Positions 34,210 to 42,550 of a stretch of 64,000 bases of DNA are shown piece after piece. The stretch spans positions 1 to 64,000 of the forward strand of contig NZ_WOTB01000016.1 of the NCBI RefSeq assembly GCF_011516835.1. The letters are read 5' to 3'. The stretch comes from Acetobacter musti. Its GTDB lineage: Bacteria; Pseudomonadota; Alphaproteobacteria; Acetobacterales; Acetobacteraceae. A model generated the notes under the pieces. That model worked only from the letters and a program-made list of their open reading frames with translations, was not told the origin of the DNA and ran no database searches. Both the position numbers and the translations under genes were made by a program. Position 1 is the stretch's first letter. Each line of letters starts with the position of its first letter.

Positions 34210-35517
34210 ATGAGTGATCTTTTCGACAGCGGGACGCCTGCGGGGCGGGCGCCGCTGGCTGCGCAGCTGCGTCCGGCGACGTTGGATGATGTGATCGGGC
34301 AGTCGGCGGTGGTTGCGTCGGGGTCGGTTCTGCGGCGGCGGATCGCAGGTGGGGCGCTGGGCAGCGTTATTCTTTACGGGCCACCGGGGGTGGGCAAGAC
34401 CTCGATCGCGCGGGCGGTGGGGAACATGCTTGGCAAAAGCTTTCGTCCGCTGCATGCGACGCGGAGCGGGGTGTCGGACATTCGCAGGCTGGCGGATGAG
34501 GCGCGGATGACGCCGCTGCTGATTTTTGTCGATGAGGTGCAGCGGTTTTCATCGACGCAGACGGACGATCTTCTGGCGATCTGCGAGGAGGGGACGGCGG
34601 ATTTCATCGGGGCGACGACGGGCAATCCGTATCATGTGCTGACGCCGGCGCTGGTCTCGCGCTCGACGATCCTGAAGCTGGAGCCGCTGACGCTGGAGGA
34701 GATGGAGCAGGTGGTGCGGCGCGGCATCGGGCATCTGCGCGATGAGGGTGTGGACGCGGTGCTGACGGACGGGCAGGTCCGGGTGATTGCGGGGCGGTCG
34801 GGCGGCGATGCGCGGCGGGCGCTGACGGCGCTGGAGAGTCTGACTGTCGGGCACGGGACGGGGCGGGTGGTCGTCACTGACGCGATGCTGGATGAGGTTT
34901 ATGCGGCGGCGCCGGTCAACCATGACCGTTCCGGGGATGCGCATTATGATGTGGTCTCGGCTTTTCTGAAATCGATGCGGGGGTCTGATCCGGACGCGAC
35001 GCTGTACTGGCTGGCGCGGCTGATTCATGGCGGGGAAGATCCGCGGTTTATTGCGCGGCGGATCATGATTCATGCCTCCGAGGATGTGGGGCTGGCGGAC
35101 AATACGGCGTTGCAGACCGCGGTGGCGGCGCTGCATGCTGTGGAGAAGATCGGGTATCCCGAGGCGCAGATCGTGCTGGCTCACGCGGCGCTGCATGTGG
35201 CGCGGGCACCGAAATCCAACTCGGCGTGTCGGGGGATTTCGGCGGCGATGCAGTATGTGAAGAGCCGTCCGCCCGCGCCTGTGCCGCTGTATCTGCGGGA
35301 TGCGCATTACAAGGGAGCGGAGGCGCTGGGGCATGTCGGGTATCGCTTTCCGCATGGTGATCCGCGTGGCTGGGTGGAGCAGGAGTATGCGCCGGTTCCG
35401 AAGGGGACGCTGTATCAGAGCGATGCGCGGGATGCGGCGACGTTCGAGAAACGGGCTGATGAATACTGGCAGCGTGTGACGGGACAGGCGCAGCCGCGCG
35501 ATGGCGGGAAGGGGTGA
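34210..35517 (+). CDS. rarA: Replication-associated recombination protein RarA (MgsA)
   Basis: Cytoplasmic AAA+ ATPase of 435 residues acting at stalled replication forks with SSB and RecA. The N-terminal ATPase has LAAQLRPATLDDVIGQSAVV, Walker A GPPGVGKTS (about residues 57-65), Walker B LLIFVDEVQRF, and sensor region IGATTGNPYHVLTPALVSR. The C-terminal lid and tetramerisation domains include SFLKSMRGSDPDATLYWLAR and FIARRIMIHASEDVGLAD. Length is normal. The family usually has DEIHRF at Walker B; here it is DEVQRF, which keeps the acidic pair. Followed by repeat A copy 4. Confidence 0.96.
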   Translation: MSDLFDSGTPAGRAPLAAQLRPATLDDVIGQSAVVASGSVLRRRIAGGALGSVILYGPPGVGKTSIARAVGNMLGKSFRPLHATRSGVSDIRRLADEARMTPLLIFVDEVQRFSSTQTDDLLAICEEGTADFIGATTGNPYHVLTPALVSRSTILKLEPLTLEEMEQVVRRGIGHLRDEGVDAVLTDGQVRVIAGRSGGDARRALTALESLTVGHGTGRVVVTDAMLDEVYAAAPVNHDRSGDAHYDVVSAFLKSMRGSDPDATLYWLARLIHGGEDPRFIARRIMIHASEDVGLADNTALQTAVAALHAVEKIGYPEAQIVLAHAALHVARAPKSNSACRGISAAMQYVKSRPPAPVPLYLRDAHYKGAEALGHVGYRFPHGDPRGWVEQEYAPVPKGTLYQSDARDAATFEKRADEYWQRVTGQAQPRDGGKG

Positions 35518-35542
35518 AGGCCGGGTTGTTCTGATAAATTAA

Positions 35543-35625
35543 AAAGAAGTTTTTGGTGAAGCTTTTTTCAAAAAGCTTCAGAGACGCCGCCTTTTTGAAA
35601 AAAGGCGGCACCCAAAAACTTTTAT
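35543..35625 (+). repeat. Structured repeat family A, copy 4
   Basis: The most regular copy: outer stem GAAGTTTTTGG pairs with CCAAAAACTTT, hairpin 1 TGAAGCTTTTT/AAAAAGCTTCA, hairpin 2 GCCGCCTTTTT/AAAAAGGCGGC. It lies between the convergent rarA and adenosine deaminase genes. Confidence 0.85.
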
Positions 35626-35655
35626 TAAGGATAAGACATTCCTGGAAAACCGGAT

Positions 35656-37197
35656 TCAGAACGGGCGGGCGACGGTTTCGGTCTCGAAGCGGGCTGTGTC
35701 CTGTTCGAATTGCCATTGCTGCCTGGCTTTTTCACTGGTTTTCAGGAAAGCGGCGCAGGCTGGTGTTGGGGTGTCGGCAAGCGGGGCGCAGGGCGGGACG
35801 GGAGTTCCGGGCTGGTGGTTCTGCCAGAGGCTCTGACCGGGGAGGAAGGAAAATTCCAGAGAGTTTCGGGTGATGTTCCGGATTTCGGACCAGGTGAGGT
35901 GGTGTTCGCGGACGGCGCGGACGTATTCCTGCGTCAGGTCGGTGCGTAGCACGCCGGGATCGTCGGTGGAGAGGGTGACGGGGACGCCGGCGCGGAGGTA
36001 GAGGCGCAGGGGGTGGGCGGCGTCGTGGACGCCGAGGATGACATCGTTGCTGGTGAGGTTGATTTCGACGGCGACGGGGCGGCGGGCCATTGCGGTGAGG
36101 GTGTCGGCGGCGTGGTCTTCCGAGGCGATGTCGGTGCCGTGACCGATGCGGGACGCGCCGGCGGCGACGGCTTCGGCGATGTGGGAGGCGAGGGCTTCGG
36201 GCGGGACGACGGCGCGGGTGAGTTCACCGGCATGCAGCGAATAGCGAACATCGGGATACTGTGTGGCGAGATAACGGAACATCTGCATGTGCAGGCTGTA
36301 ATCGGCGAGGGCTGTGGGGTCGTCTTCGGGAGCGAGGATATTGACGCCGGCGACGCGACTGTCGGCATGAGCGAGGGCGAAGGCGGCGAGCATTTCCCCG
36401 AAGACGCGGGCGGGAGCGCCGGTGCGGGTGACGGTGGCGAGAAAGCGGACAGTGACGGCGCAGGGTGTGAGGGGACGCGCGCCGGATGTGACGGTGCGGG
36501 GGCAGTTTTGCAGGTGGTCGGCTTCGGCGGTCCAGCGGTCGATCTGGTGACTGGCTTCGGTGAGAGCGGCTGGTAGGTGTGGGGTGAGGGCGGTCCGGAG
36601 GTTTTCCGGGTGTGTCGGGCTGAAGGAAAGGGTGGCGGCGCGTTCGCCGATGGCGTCGACGGCGTCGGGGCTCGACATGAATTCGACATAGCCTGTGTTC
36701 TGCCGGGCTTCTGTGGCGCGGAGGAGGGCGAGTTCCTCAGGCAGGGCGTGGGTGACGACCGGGGCGGCGGTGTCGAAGGTGGCGAAGAAATGGTCGTGCC
36801 GGGGCAGGACGGGACCGGTGGCGGAGGCTTCGGTGAGGGCGTCGATCAGGGCAGTGCGGTCGGCGGGGGTGAGGCGGGTGAGGGGGTTCCGGCAGGGCGG
36901 CGGGAGGAAATGCGCGGCGGGGCGCGGGGCGGCGCAGAAGCCTTTGTCGCGGGCCCAGGCGAGATCGGTCTCGGCGAAGGCGGTGCCCCAGGAGTGGATG
37001 TGGAGTTCGCCGCCTTTGGGCATGGGCTGGAGAAAGAGCCTGAGACTGGCTTCGTCGTTTACGATCCGGTTCAGACGGTCGGTCATGGCGGTTTCGCGCG
37101 CGGCGGAAAGGAGGGGCGCTGCGTGGGCCGGGTGCGCGATGACGGCGAAGGTGATCAGGAGGATGGCGAGGCGGGAGGGGCGCAGGGGTATGGTCAT
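35656..37197 (-). CDS. Exported adenosine deaminase family protein
   Basis: Protein of 513 residues from the ATG at 37197, which places a signal peptide (residues 9-26, ending AHPAHAA) at the N-terminus. Metal and catalytic residues of the ADA family are present: HIH (66-68) in GGELHIHSWG, SLHAGELTR, GHGTDIASEDH and STDDPGVLRTDL. It would turn adenosine into inosine in the periplasm; the related ADGF group is also secreted. The insertion at about 90-130 is longer than in cytosolic ADA. The upstream NUP-family gene may act on the same pool of nucleosides. Confidence 0.92.
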   Translation of the reverse strand: MTIPLRPSRLAILLITFAVIAHPAHAAPLLSAARETAMTDRLNRIVNDEASLRLFLQPMPKGGELHIHSWGTAFAETDLAWARDKGFCAAPRPAAHFLPPPCRNPLTRLTPADRTALIDALTEASATGPVLPRHDHFFATFDTAAPVVTHALPEELALLRATEARQNTGYVEFMSSPDAVDAIGERAATLSFSPTHPENLRTALTPHLPAALTEASHQIDRWTAEADHLQNCPRTVTSGARPLTPCAVTVRFLATVTRTGAPARVFGEMLAAFALAHADSRVAGVNILAPEDDPTALADYSLHMQMFRYLATQYPDVRYSLHAGELTRAVVPPEALASHIAEAVAAGASRIGHGTDIASEDHAADTLTAMARRPVAVEINLTSNDVILGVHDAAHPLRLYLRAGVPVTLSTDDPGVLRTDLTQEYVRAVREHHLTWSEIRNITRNSLEFSFLPGQSLWQNHQPGTPVPPCAPLADTPTPACAAFLKTSEKARQQWQFEQDTARFETETVARPF

Positions 37198-37305
37198 TAC
37201 GGTGCCAGAATAGAGCGTGGGCGGAGGCGGGTGCAAGGATGATTTAAATTCAGCTCCCGGAGACTGCGTCATAAGCCATCTCGCGCAGTATCCGGATATA
37301 TTATA

Positions 37306-37390
37306 CAAAAGTTTTTGGTGAAGCTTTTTTCAAAAAGCTTCAGAAGACAACGCCTTTTTGAAAAAAAGGCGGTACCAAAAAACTTTTATT
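37306..37390 (+). repeat. Structured repeat family A, copy 5
   Basis: AAAAGTTTTTGG, TGAAGCTTTTT hairpin (exact), second hairpin CGCCTTTTT/AAAAAGGCG, closing ACCAAAAAACTTTT. It lies between the adenosine deaminase start and the 3' end of anmK, both on the minus strand. The change from G-rich to balanced plus-strand composition occurs here. Confidence 0.8.
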
Positions 37391-37535
37391 AATTTTATCA
37401 AAGATTTTTCGCGTAATATCCTTTGCGGATTTTGCAACAGTCTCTCATACCCGGAATAAAACCGGAGGCCGGGGTGTCATCCTGTTGCGGAAATAAAGCT
37501 CAGAACTGGCCGCCGTCGGAAGAGCCATGTTGTGG

Positions 37536-38660
37536 TCACGTTCTTTCCGTACCGAAGAGCCGGTACGGGATCGGGAACAGGCCCGCGCAGGTGAGGCGGC
37601 CGCCGCTCAGCATGGCCGGAGCTCCGGTGATGGTCGGTGCGGAAAGAGGCAGATTGCGCAGAGCGCGCACCGCCAGAAACCCGAAACACTGTGCTTCCAG
37701 CATGTCGCCATCGAGGCCGGACTCATCGACCGGCCGGACGGGGGCCTGAAGAGCGCGTCTCAGCCCCTCCATCAGAACCGGGTTATGGCGGCCGCCGCCG
37801 CAGACGTACCACAAAACCGGTGTCGCGGGCAGACGCGCCCGGCGCACCGCTTCGATGGTAAAGGCCGAGAGCGTGGCGGCGCCATCCTCCGGCGTGCAGC
37901 CGGCCACCGTTTTCAGCGCGGATACGAAACTCTGCCGGTCGAGCGACTTGGGGGCGGGACGGGCGAAATACGGATCGGCCAGCAGTTTTTCAAGCAGAGC
38001 GGGGCTGGCTTTCCCCTGGCGTGCGAGCCTGCCGTCCACATCGCAGGCCTGCCCGGTATGCGAAAAGGCCCAGTCGTCAAGCAGCGCGTTGCCTGGCCCC
38101 GTATCGCAGGCATGAATACTGCCGTCCGTGTCGATAAATGTCACATTCGCCACACCGCCGATATTGAGGACGGCCAGCGGCTTCGGTGCGTCCCGCAGCA
38201 ATGCGGCGTGAAACCATGGCACAAGCGGGGCGCCCTCGCCGCCGGCGGCGACGTCCGCGCTGCGGAAATCGTGAACGACGGCCAGCCCTGTTTCGCGCGA
38301 GAGCCTGTCCGCATCGCCGATCTGCCAGGTCCGGCGTTCGGCAGGGGCGTGGAGGATCGTCTGTCCGTGAAACCCGACGAGGTCGACATCCGGGAGCAGG
38401 CTGTGAAGCTCCCGGACCGCTTCGATATGCCGGAATGTGATGTCCTGCTCCGTGGCGAGAAGTTCCGGATCATCGGGCGGGAGAGACGCGGCGCGATCGA
38501 GCAGCCCCCGCGCCCGCGCGCGCAGTTCCGGCGAATAGGGCAGGCTGAGGGCCGGGCCGCAGCTTTCTATTCTCTCGCCGTCCGTCCGGATGACGGCGGC
38601 GTCCACCCCGTCGAGCGATGTGCCGCTCATCAGACCGATCGCGGTGAGCATGCCGCTCAT
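37536..38660 (-). CDS. anmK: Anhydro-N-acetylmuramic acid kinase
   Basis: Cytoplasmic kinase of 374 residues that opens the 1,6-anhydro ring of anhMurNAc and phosphorylates it to MurNAc-6-phosphate during cell-wall recycling. Motifs are GLMSGTSLDGVDAAVI (phosphate loop), VGFHGQT, FRSADVAAGGEGAPLVPWFH with the catalytic Asp, LNIGGVANVTFI, DTGPGNALLDDW and CGGGRHNPVL. Length is normal. Its start overlaps the stop of the GntR regulator by 4 bases, so the two are one unit. Across the divergent promoter lie a TonB-dependent receptor and a YfeW-like hydrolase gene. No murQ or nagZ is seen in the window. Confidence 0.96.
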   Translation of the reverse strand: MSGMLTAIGLMSGTSLDGVDAAVIRTDGERIESCGPALSLPYSPELRARARGLLDRAASLPPDDPELLATEQDITFRHIEAVRELHSLLPDVDLVGFHGQTILHAPAERRTWQIGDADRLSRETGLAVVHDFRSADVAAGGEGAPLVPWFHAALLRDAPKPLAVLNIGGVANVTFIDTDGSIHACDTGPGNALLDDWAFSHTGQACDVDGRLARQGKASPALLEKLLADPYFARPAPKSLDRQSFVSALKTVAGCTPEDGAATLSAFTIEAVRRARLPATPVLWYVCGGGRHNPVLMEGLRRALQAPVRPVDESGLDGDMLEAQCFGFLAVRALRNLPLSAPTITGAPAMLSGGRLTCAGLFPIPYRLFGTERT

Positions 38661-39421
38661 TCTTTTTCTCCCGTAGTCCGCAGTTCGACAACAAAGTCGT
38701 AAAGATCCGCCCGATAGGATGAAAAGGTGACTTCGAGAACCCGGCCATCCGCCAGAAAGGATCGTCGTTCGATTTCCAGAACCGCGTCCGGACTGTCGAT
38801 CTGCAGCAATTCGGTCTCGCGGGGGCTGGCGATACGGGCGCGGATCCGCTGGAGGGCTCGCATCGGAAGCAGATGACAGGCCTTCAGGGCTTCATAAAAC
38901 GAGTCCCCGATCATGGCGGGGTCCGGCAGATAATGCTGCGAGATCACCGCTGTTTCGATCGCCATGGGCTCGCCATTGGCTGTGCGGATGCGTTTCAGGC
39001 GGATGACGCCGGCGCCTGGAGCGATGCCGAGAGCCATGGCTTCGTCCGGGCTGGCGCCGGCCGTGCATTTGTCGAGCCATATCGAGCCGGGTTCGTAACC
39101 GCGGGCGCGCATGTCTTCTGAAAAGCCCAGCAGAGCGGAGAGCGGCTGCTCGATCCGTCCGGCGACAAAGGTTCCGGCGCCCGGTTTCTGGGTCAGGATG
39201 CCGGTTTCGACGAGTTGTCCGAGCGCCTTGCGGATCGTCACACGGGAGACGCCGGTCATTTCGGCCAGTTCACGTTCCGGCGGCATGGCGTCGCCACGGC
39301 GCAGCGCTCCGCTGGCGATGAGATCGCGCAGCCGGTCGCCGACCTGGAGATAAAGCGGCTTCCGGTCATCGGGGCTTGGGGTCAGGGCGGCGAAAAGCTG
39401 TTCCGGTGTCATGGTGTCCAT
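38657..39421 (-). CDS. GntR-family regulator with UTRA domain (HutC/NagR type)
   Basis: Regulator of about 254 residues. The N-terminal winged helix has PLYLQVGDRLRDLIASGALR, PPERELAEMTGVSRVTIRKA and LGQLVETGILTQKPGAGTFV. The UTRA effector domain runs from about 85 to 245, with AMALGIAPGAGVIRLKRIRT and the closing LEIERRSFLADGRVLEVTFS. UTRA domains bind sugar phosphates or similar small molecules. It precedes anmK with a 4-base overlap and diverges from a TonB receptor gene, so MurNAc-6-phosphate or a related sugar is a sensible ligand, by inference. An alternative start is the ATG three codons later. Confidence 0.92.
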   Translation of the reverse strand: MDTMTPEQLFAALTPSPDDRKPLYLQVGDRLRDLIASGALRRGDAMPPERELAEMTGVSRVTIRKALGQLVETGILTQKPGAGTFVAGRIEQPLSALLGFSEDMRARGYEPGSIWLDKCTAGASPDEAMALGIAPGAGVIRLKRIRTANGEPMAIETAVISQHYLPDPAMIGDSFYEALKACHLLPMRALQRIRARIASPRETELLQIDSPDAVLEIERRSFLADGRVLEVTFSSYRADLYDFVVELRTTGEKE

Positions 39422-39938
39422 TCTGTTCCGGATGTCCTTTCCTGAAATGCCGCGTGCGGGCCGTCGCCGCAACGATCATGTGCCCGCACGCTGTTCTCCG
39501 GAAGAAATTTCGTGGCGGATCGAGGGCGGCGGCAGGGGCGTGCCGGCAAGGGGTCCGGCCGCATCAGGCGGAGTCCGGCGACACAGGGGAACATCAGATC
39601 GCTGGTATAAGCCGGTGTCGGAAACAGGGATGCCGGCCGGGGACGGCGTTCCCGTGGTGACTGACGAAAAGTGGCATGTTCGCCAAAGGAATGTTCGTCT
39701 GAGAAGGTCACGATGCGTGGAGGGAGAGGCGGAAACCGGAAGGGGAAGCTTTGCCGGTCGCTGGCATCCGCATTGTCATGACGTTCTCCCGTCTCTGCGC
39801 CGGTGATAATGTTTTTAACATACCGGTTCAATACCTTATCGGAGTTTTCCCGGCCGAGAGAGGTTCGGACATATTATCTGTTGCCGGTTGTTATCGCTGG
39901 ACGGAACATACGGTTGCTGCCCGGATAACGATGATTCG

Positions 39939-39975
39939 ATACCAGAATGACTTGTGTGCGGTGTATATCTGGTAT
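39939..39975. promoter_or_regulatory. Inverted repeat in the gntR/TonB-receptor intergenic region
   Basis: ATACCAGA (39939-39946) and TCTGGTAT (39968-39975) are exact inverted copies with a 21-base spacer, 89 bases before the receptor start. HutC/DasR-type GntR operators often contain TGGT..A half-sites, so this may be the regulator's target. The rest of 39422-40063 shows no gene; further lone GGTAT or ATACC elements occur near 39603, 39817 and 39832. Confidence 0.4.
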
Positions 39976-40063
39976 TACATTGGACTTACATAATCTGCGG
40001 AAGCGGCGCCGGCGGCGTCAGGAGTCTGTTTCCGTTTCTTCTCTGGACAGGAGTGAACCTGTG

Positions 40064-42541
40064 ATGCGCCATCGTGTTTGCCGGATCCTGGCGTCTGTCT
40101 CGTTCCTGGCGCTCCAGGCGGGCACGGCGGAAGCGGCGCAGGCGCCCTCTCACCGGAAGGGAGCGATATCGCCGCGACATCCCTTGGCCGCCGGAAAGGG
40201 TGTGTCGGGTAAAGGCGCGAACGGCGCCGGACGTGCTCCCCTGCGCTCCCAGGCTGAGGCGGCCACACTACACTCCGCGCCGCGCCCGACGATGATGGCC
40301 GCGCGGCAGTCCTCTCCGGAGGAAGTGAATGTGCATGCCGCGCTGCAGACGGCGACCGGCGTGACGGGATCGACGCCCGGTGGCGGGCTCATGCCGGAGC
40401 AGACGGCCGCAAAATCCCGCAGCGGTCTGACGCGGGATTTCATCGCCAGACAAAGTCCGACCAGCAACCCGACGACCATGGTCGCGAGCCTGCCCGGTGT
40501 TGTCACCGGCAGCGGTGATCCCCTGGGCACCAGCGATCAGCAGGTCAGCCTTTCCGTTCGCGGGCTCACGCAGTTCGAGCTTGGCTACACCTATGAAGGG
40601 ATTCCGGCGGCGGACCCGCTGAACTTCTTCATTTTTACCGGAACGACGGCCGATAACGAAAATATCCAGAGCATCAGCCTTTCGCAGGGGTCCGCCGACA
40701 TCTCCGCGCCGCTCTATAACGCGGTGGGTGGCCAGCTTTCGGAAACGCTGCGCGACCCGTCTCAGCATGCCGGCGGCCTGATCAACCTCGCTTATGGCTC
40801 CTATGGTCTCAACCGCGAGTTCGGCCGTGTCGACAGTGGTGAGATCGGGCATAGCGGGGTCAGAAGTTTCGTGTCTTTTTCGTACGAAGGTGCGGATAAC
40901 TGGCGCGGGCCGGGACGGAGCACCCGCTACCATGTCGACGCCAAAGCTGTGAAGGAATGGGGAGAGGGCAGCCACACGGCGTTCGTTCTGTCCTATAACA
41001 GTCCGACCGGATATTACCTGGAAACACCTTCCATGGCGCAGTGGAAGGCGCTCGGCACGAAGGCGAACTACGCCGCAGATTTTCGCAAAGGCGGTTCGTC
41101 CTATTACCGTTTTCAGGAAAATCAGAGAAACTCTCTGATCCTTGGCGCGCCGACGCATTTCCGGCTGACCGACTCTCTGAGCGCCGACGTGACACCCTAT
41201 TACAACTATTTCTGGGGCTACGGCGATGGCGGCACCAGCCTGCCGACCGGCACCAGCTATGTCGGCACTCAGAATACCGGTCCGTTACAGGTGGGGTCGT
41301 CGGCGAGTTCGGTCATCGCTGCGGCGATCGACACGTTTCACGAGCGCCATGGCGGTCTGAATTCGGCGCTGCACTGGAAAACGAAGCACAATACACTTTC
41401 TGTCGGTTACTGGTATTCCTACTATACGCAGCAGGAACACTCTTTTTATGCCGAGGCGGACGGGGAAGGCCGTATCGCCTCGATGACCGGAGACTATCCG
41501 ATCTACACGCAGGCCGGTATTCCGCTGTCACGATACAATATCAATTTCGTTCAGCAGACAAACGCCCTCTATATTCACGATGAATTCAGGGCGTTCGATG
41601 ACCGTCTGACGATCGAGGCCGGGTTCAAAGAAGCGATGGTCTCACGCATGTCGACACAGTTGATTCCGGGCGCTCATTACAAGACGACGGCCAATTATGC
41701 CGAACCGCTGCCGCAGTTTGCGGCCAGTTACAGGATCACGCCGCACGATCAGATCTATATTAACGGGACCACGGCGTTTCGCGCCCCGTCCTCGATCCTG
41801 ACGATGGCGGATTATTTCAGCACGACGACCGGAGCAATCGCCCACAGCCGTGCGACAAATCTGGCACCCGAATATTCCATCGGCGAGGAAATCGGCTACC
41901 GGCATTATGGTCTGGTCAATATCTCCGCGGCGCTGTTCAACTATAATCTCACAAACCGTCAGCTCAGTTCGACGGTTTATCTCAATGGCGTGCCTACCAC
42001 GGCGTCGATCAACGCCGGCGGGCAGACGTCGCGGGGCGCCACGCTGGAGCTCGGGCTGCGTCCGTGGCATCATTTCAGCCCGTATCTTTCCGGCCAGTAT
42101 CTTCATGCCACGATCGACAACAACCTTGCGTCCGGCGGCGATCTTCTGCCGACCCGTGGAAAGACGGCGGTCAATACGCCGGAGTTTTCCGGAGCGATCG
42201 GTCTTTCCTATGATGACGGAGGGATGTTCGGGAGCTTCAACCTGAACTATGTTGGCTCGCAATACGCAACATTCATGAATGATCAGAAGATCCCGTCCTA
42301 TATGACCGCCAATGTGACACTCGGCTATCGTTTCCCGAGCTACCATTTTGTGAAACATCCTCAGATTCAGCTGAACCTGATCAATCTCGGCAACAGCGGC
42401 TATCTGTCCGGCGCGTCCAGTCTCGTCGGCAACGCGAAGGCGACAAAAGGGATCTATGGCAGCACGATCGCGGCACAGACGCCGCTCTATTATGTCGGCG
42501 GAGGGTTCGCCGGTGTCGTCTCGGTGACGGCAGGTTTCTGA
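40064..42541 (+). CDS. TonB-dependent outer-membrane receptor
   Basis: Receptor of 825 residues. I start at the ATG at 40064, which gives a proper signal peptide (RILASVSFLALQAGTAEAAQ); an upstream in-frame start adds a basic stretch. A possible TonB box is EEVNVHAA near residue 88. The plug domain includes NPTTMVASLPGVVTGSGDPL, VSLSVRGLTQFELGYTYEGI and QSISLSQGSADISAP. The 22-strand barrel ends in VVSVTAGF with a terminal Phe. It imports a ligand too large for porins. The neighbours (anmK, UTRA regulator, YfeW-like hydrolase) point to muropeptides or anhydro-sugars instead of iron, by inference. Nine bases separate it from the next gene. Confidence 0.93.
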   Translation: MRHRVCRILASVSFLALQAGTAEAAQAPSHRKGAISPRHPLAAGKGVSGKGANGAGRAPLRSQAEAATLHSAPRPTMMAARQSSPEEVNVHAALQTATGVTGSTPGGGLMPEQTAAKSRSGLTRDFIARQSPTSNPTTMVASLPGVVTGSGDPLGTSDQQVSLSVRGLTQFELGYTYEGIPAADPLNFFIFTGTTADNENIQSISLSQGSADISAPLYNAVGGQLSETLRDPSQHAGGLINLAYGSYGLNREFGRVDSGEIGHSGVRSFVSFSYEGADNWRGPGRSTRYHVDAKAVKEWGEGSHTAFVLSYNSPTGYYLETPSMAQWKALGTKANYAADFRKGGSSYYRFQENQRNSLILGAPTHFRLTDSLSADVTPYYNYFWGYGDGGTSLPTGTSYVGTQNTGPLQVGSSASSVIAAAIDTFHERHGGLNSALHWKTKHNTLSVGYWYSYYTQQEHSFYAEADGEGRIASMTGDYPIYTQAGIPLSRYNINFVQQTNALYIHDEFRAFDDRLTIEAGFKEAMVSRMSTQLIPGAHYKTTANYAEPLPQFAASYRITPHDQIYINGTTAFRAPSSILTMADYFSTTTGAIAHSRATNLAPEYSIGEEIGYRHYGLVNISAALFNYNLTNRQLSSTVYLNGVPTTASINAGGQTSRGATLELGLRPWHHFSPYLSGQYLHATIDNNLASGGDLLPTRGKTAVNTPEFSGAIGLSYDDGGMFGSFNLNYVGSQYATFMNDQKIPSYMTANVTLGYRFPSYHFVKHPQIQLNLINLGNSGYLSGASSLVGNAKATKGIYGSTIAAQTPLYYVGGGFAGVVSVTAGF

Positions 42542-42550
42542 AAGACAGGT

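Noticed and set aside
39409-39831. Open frames in the gntR-receptor intergenic region
   Set aside because: No motif and low-complexity composition; the region is better read as a divergent promoter.
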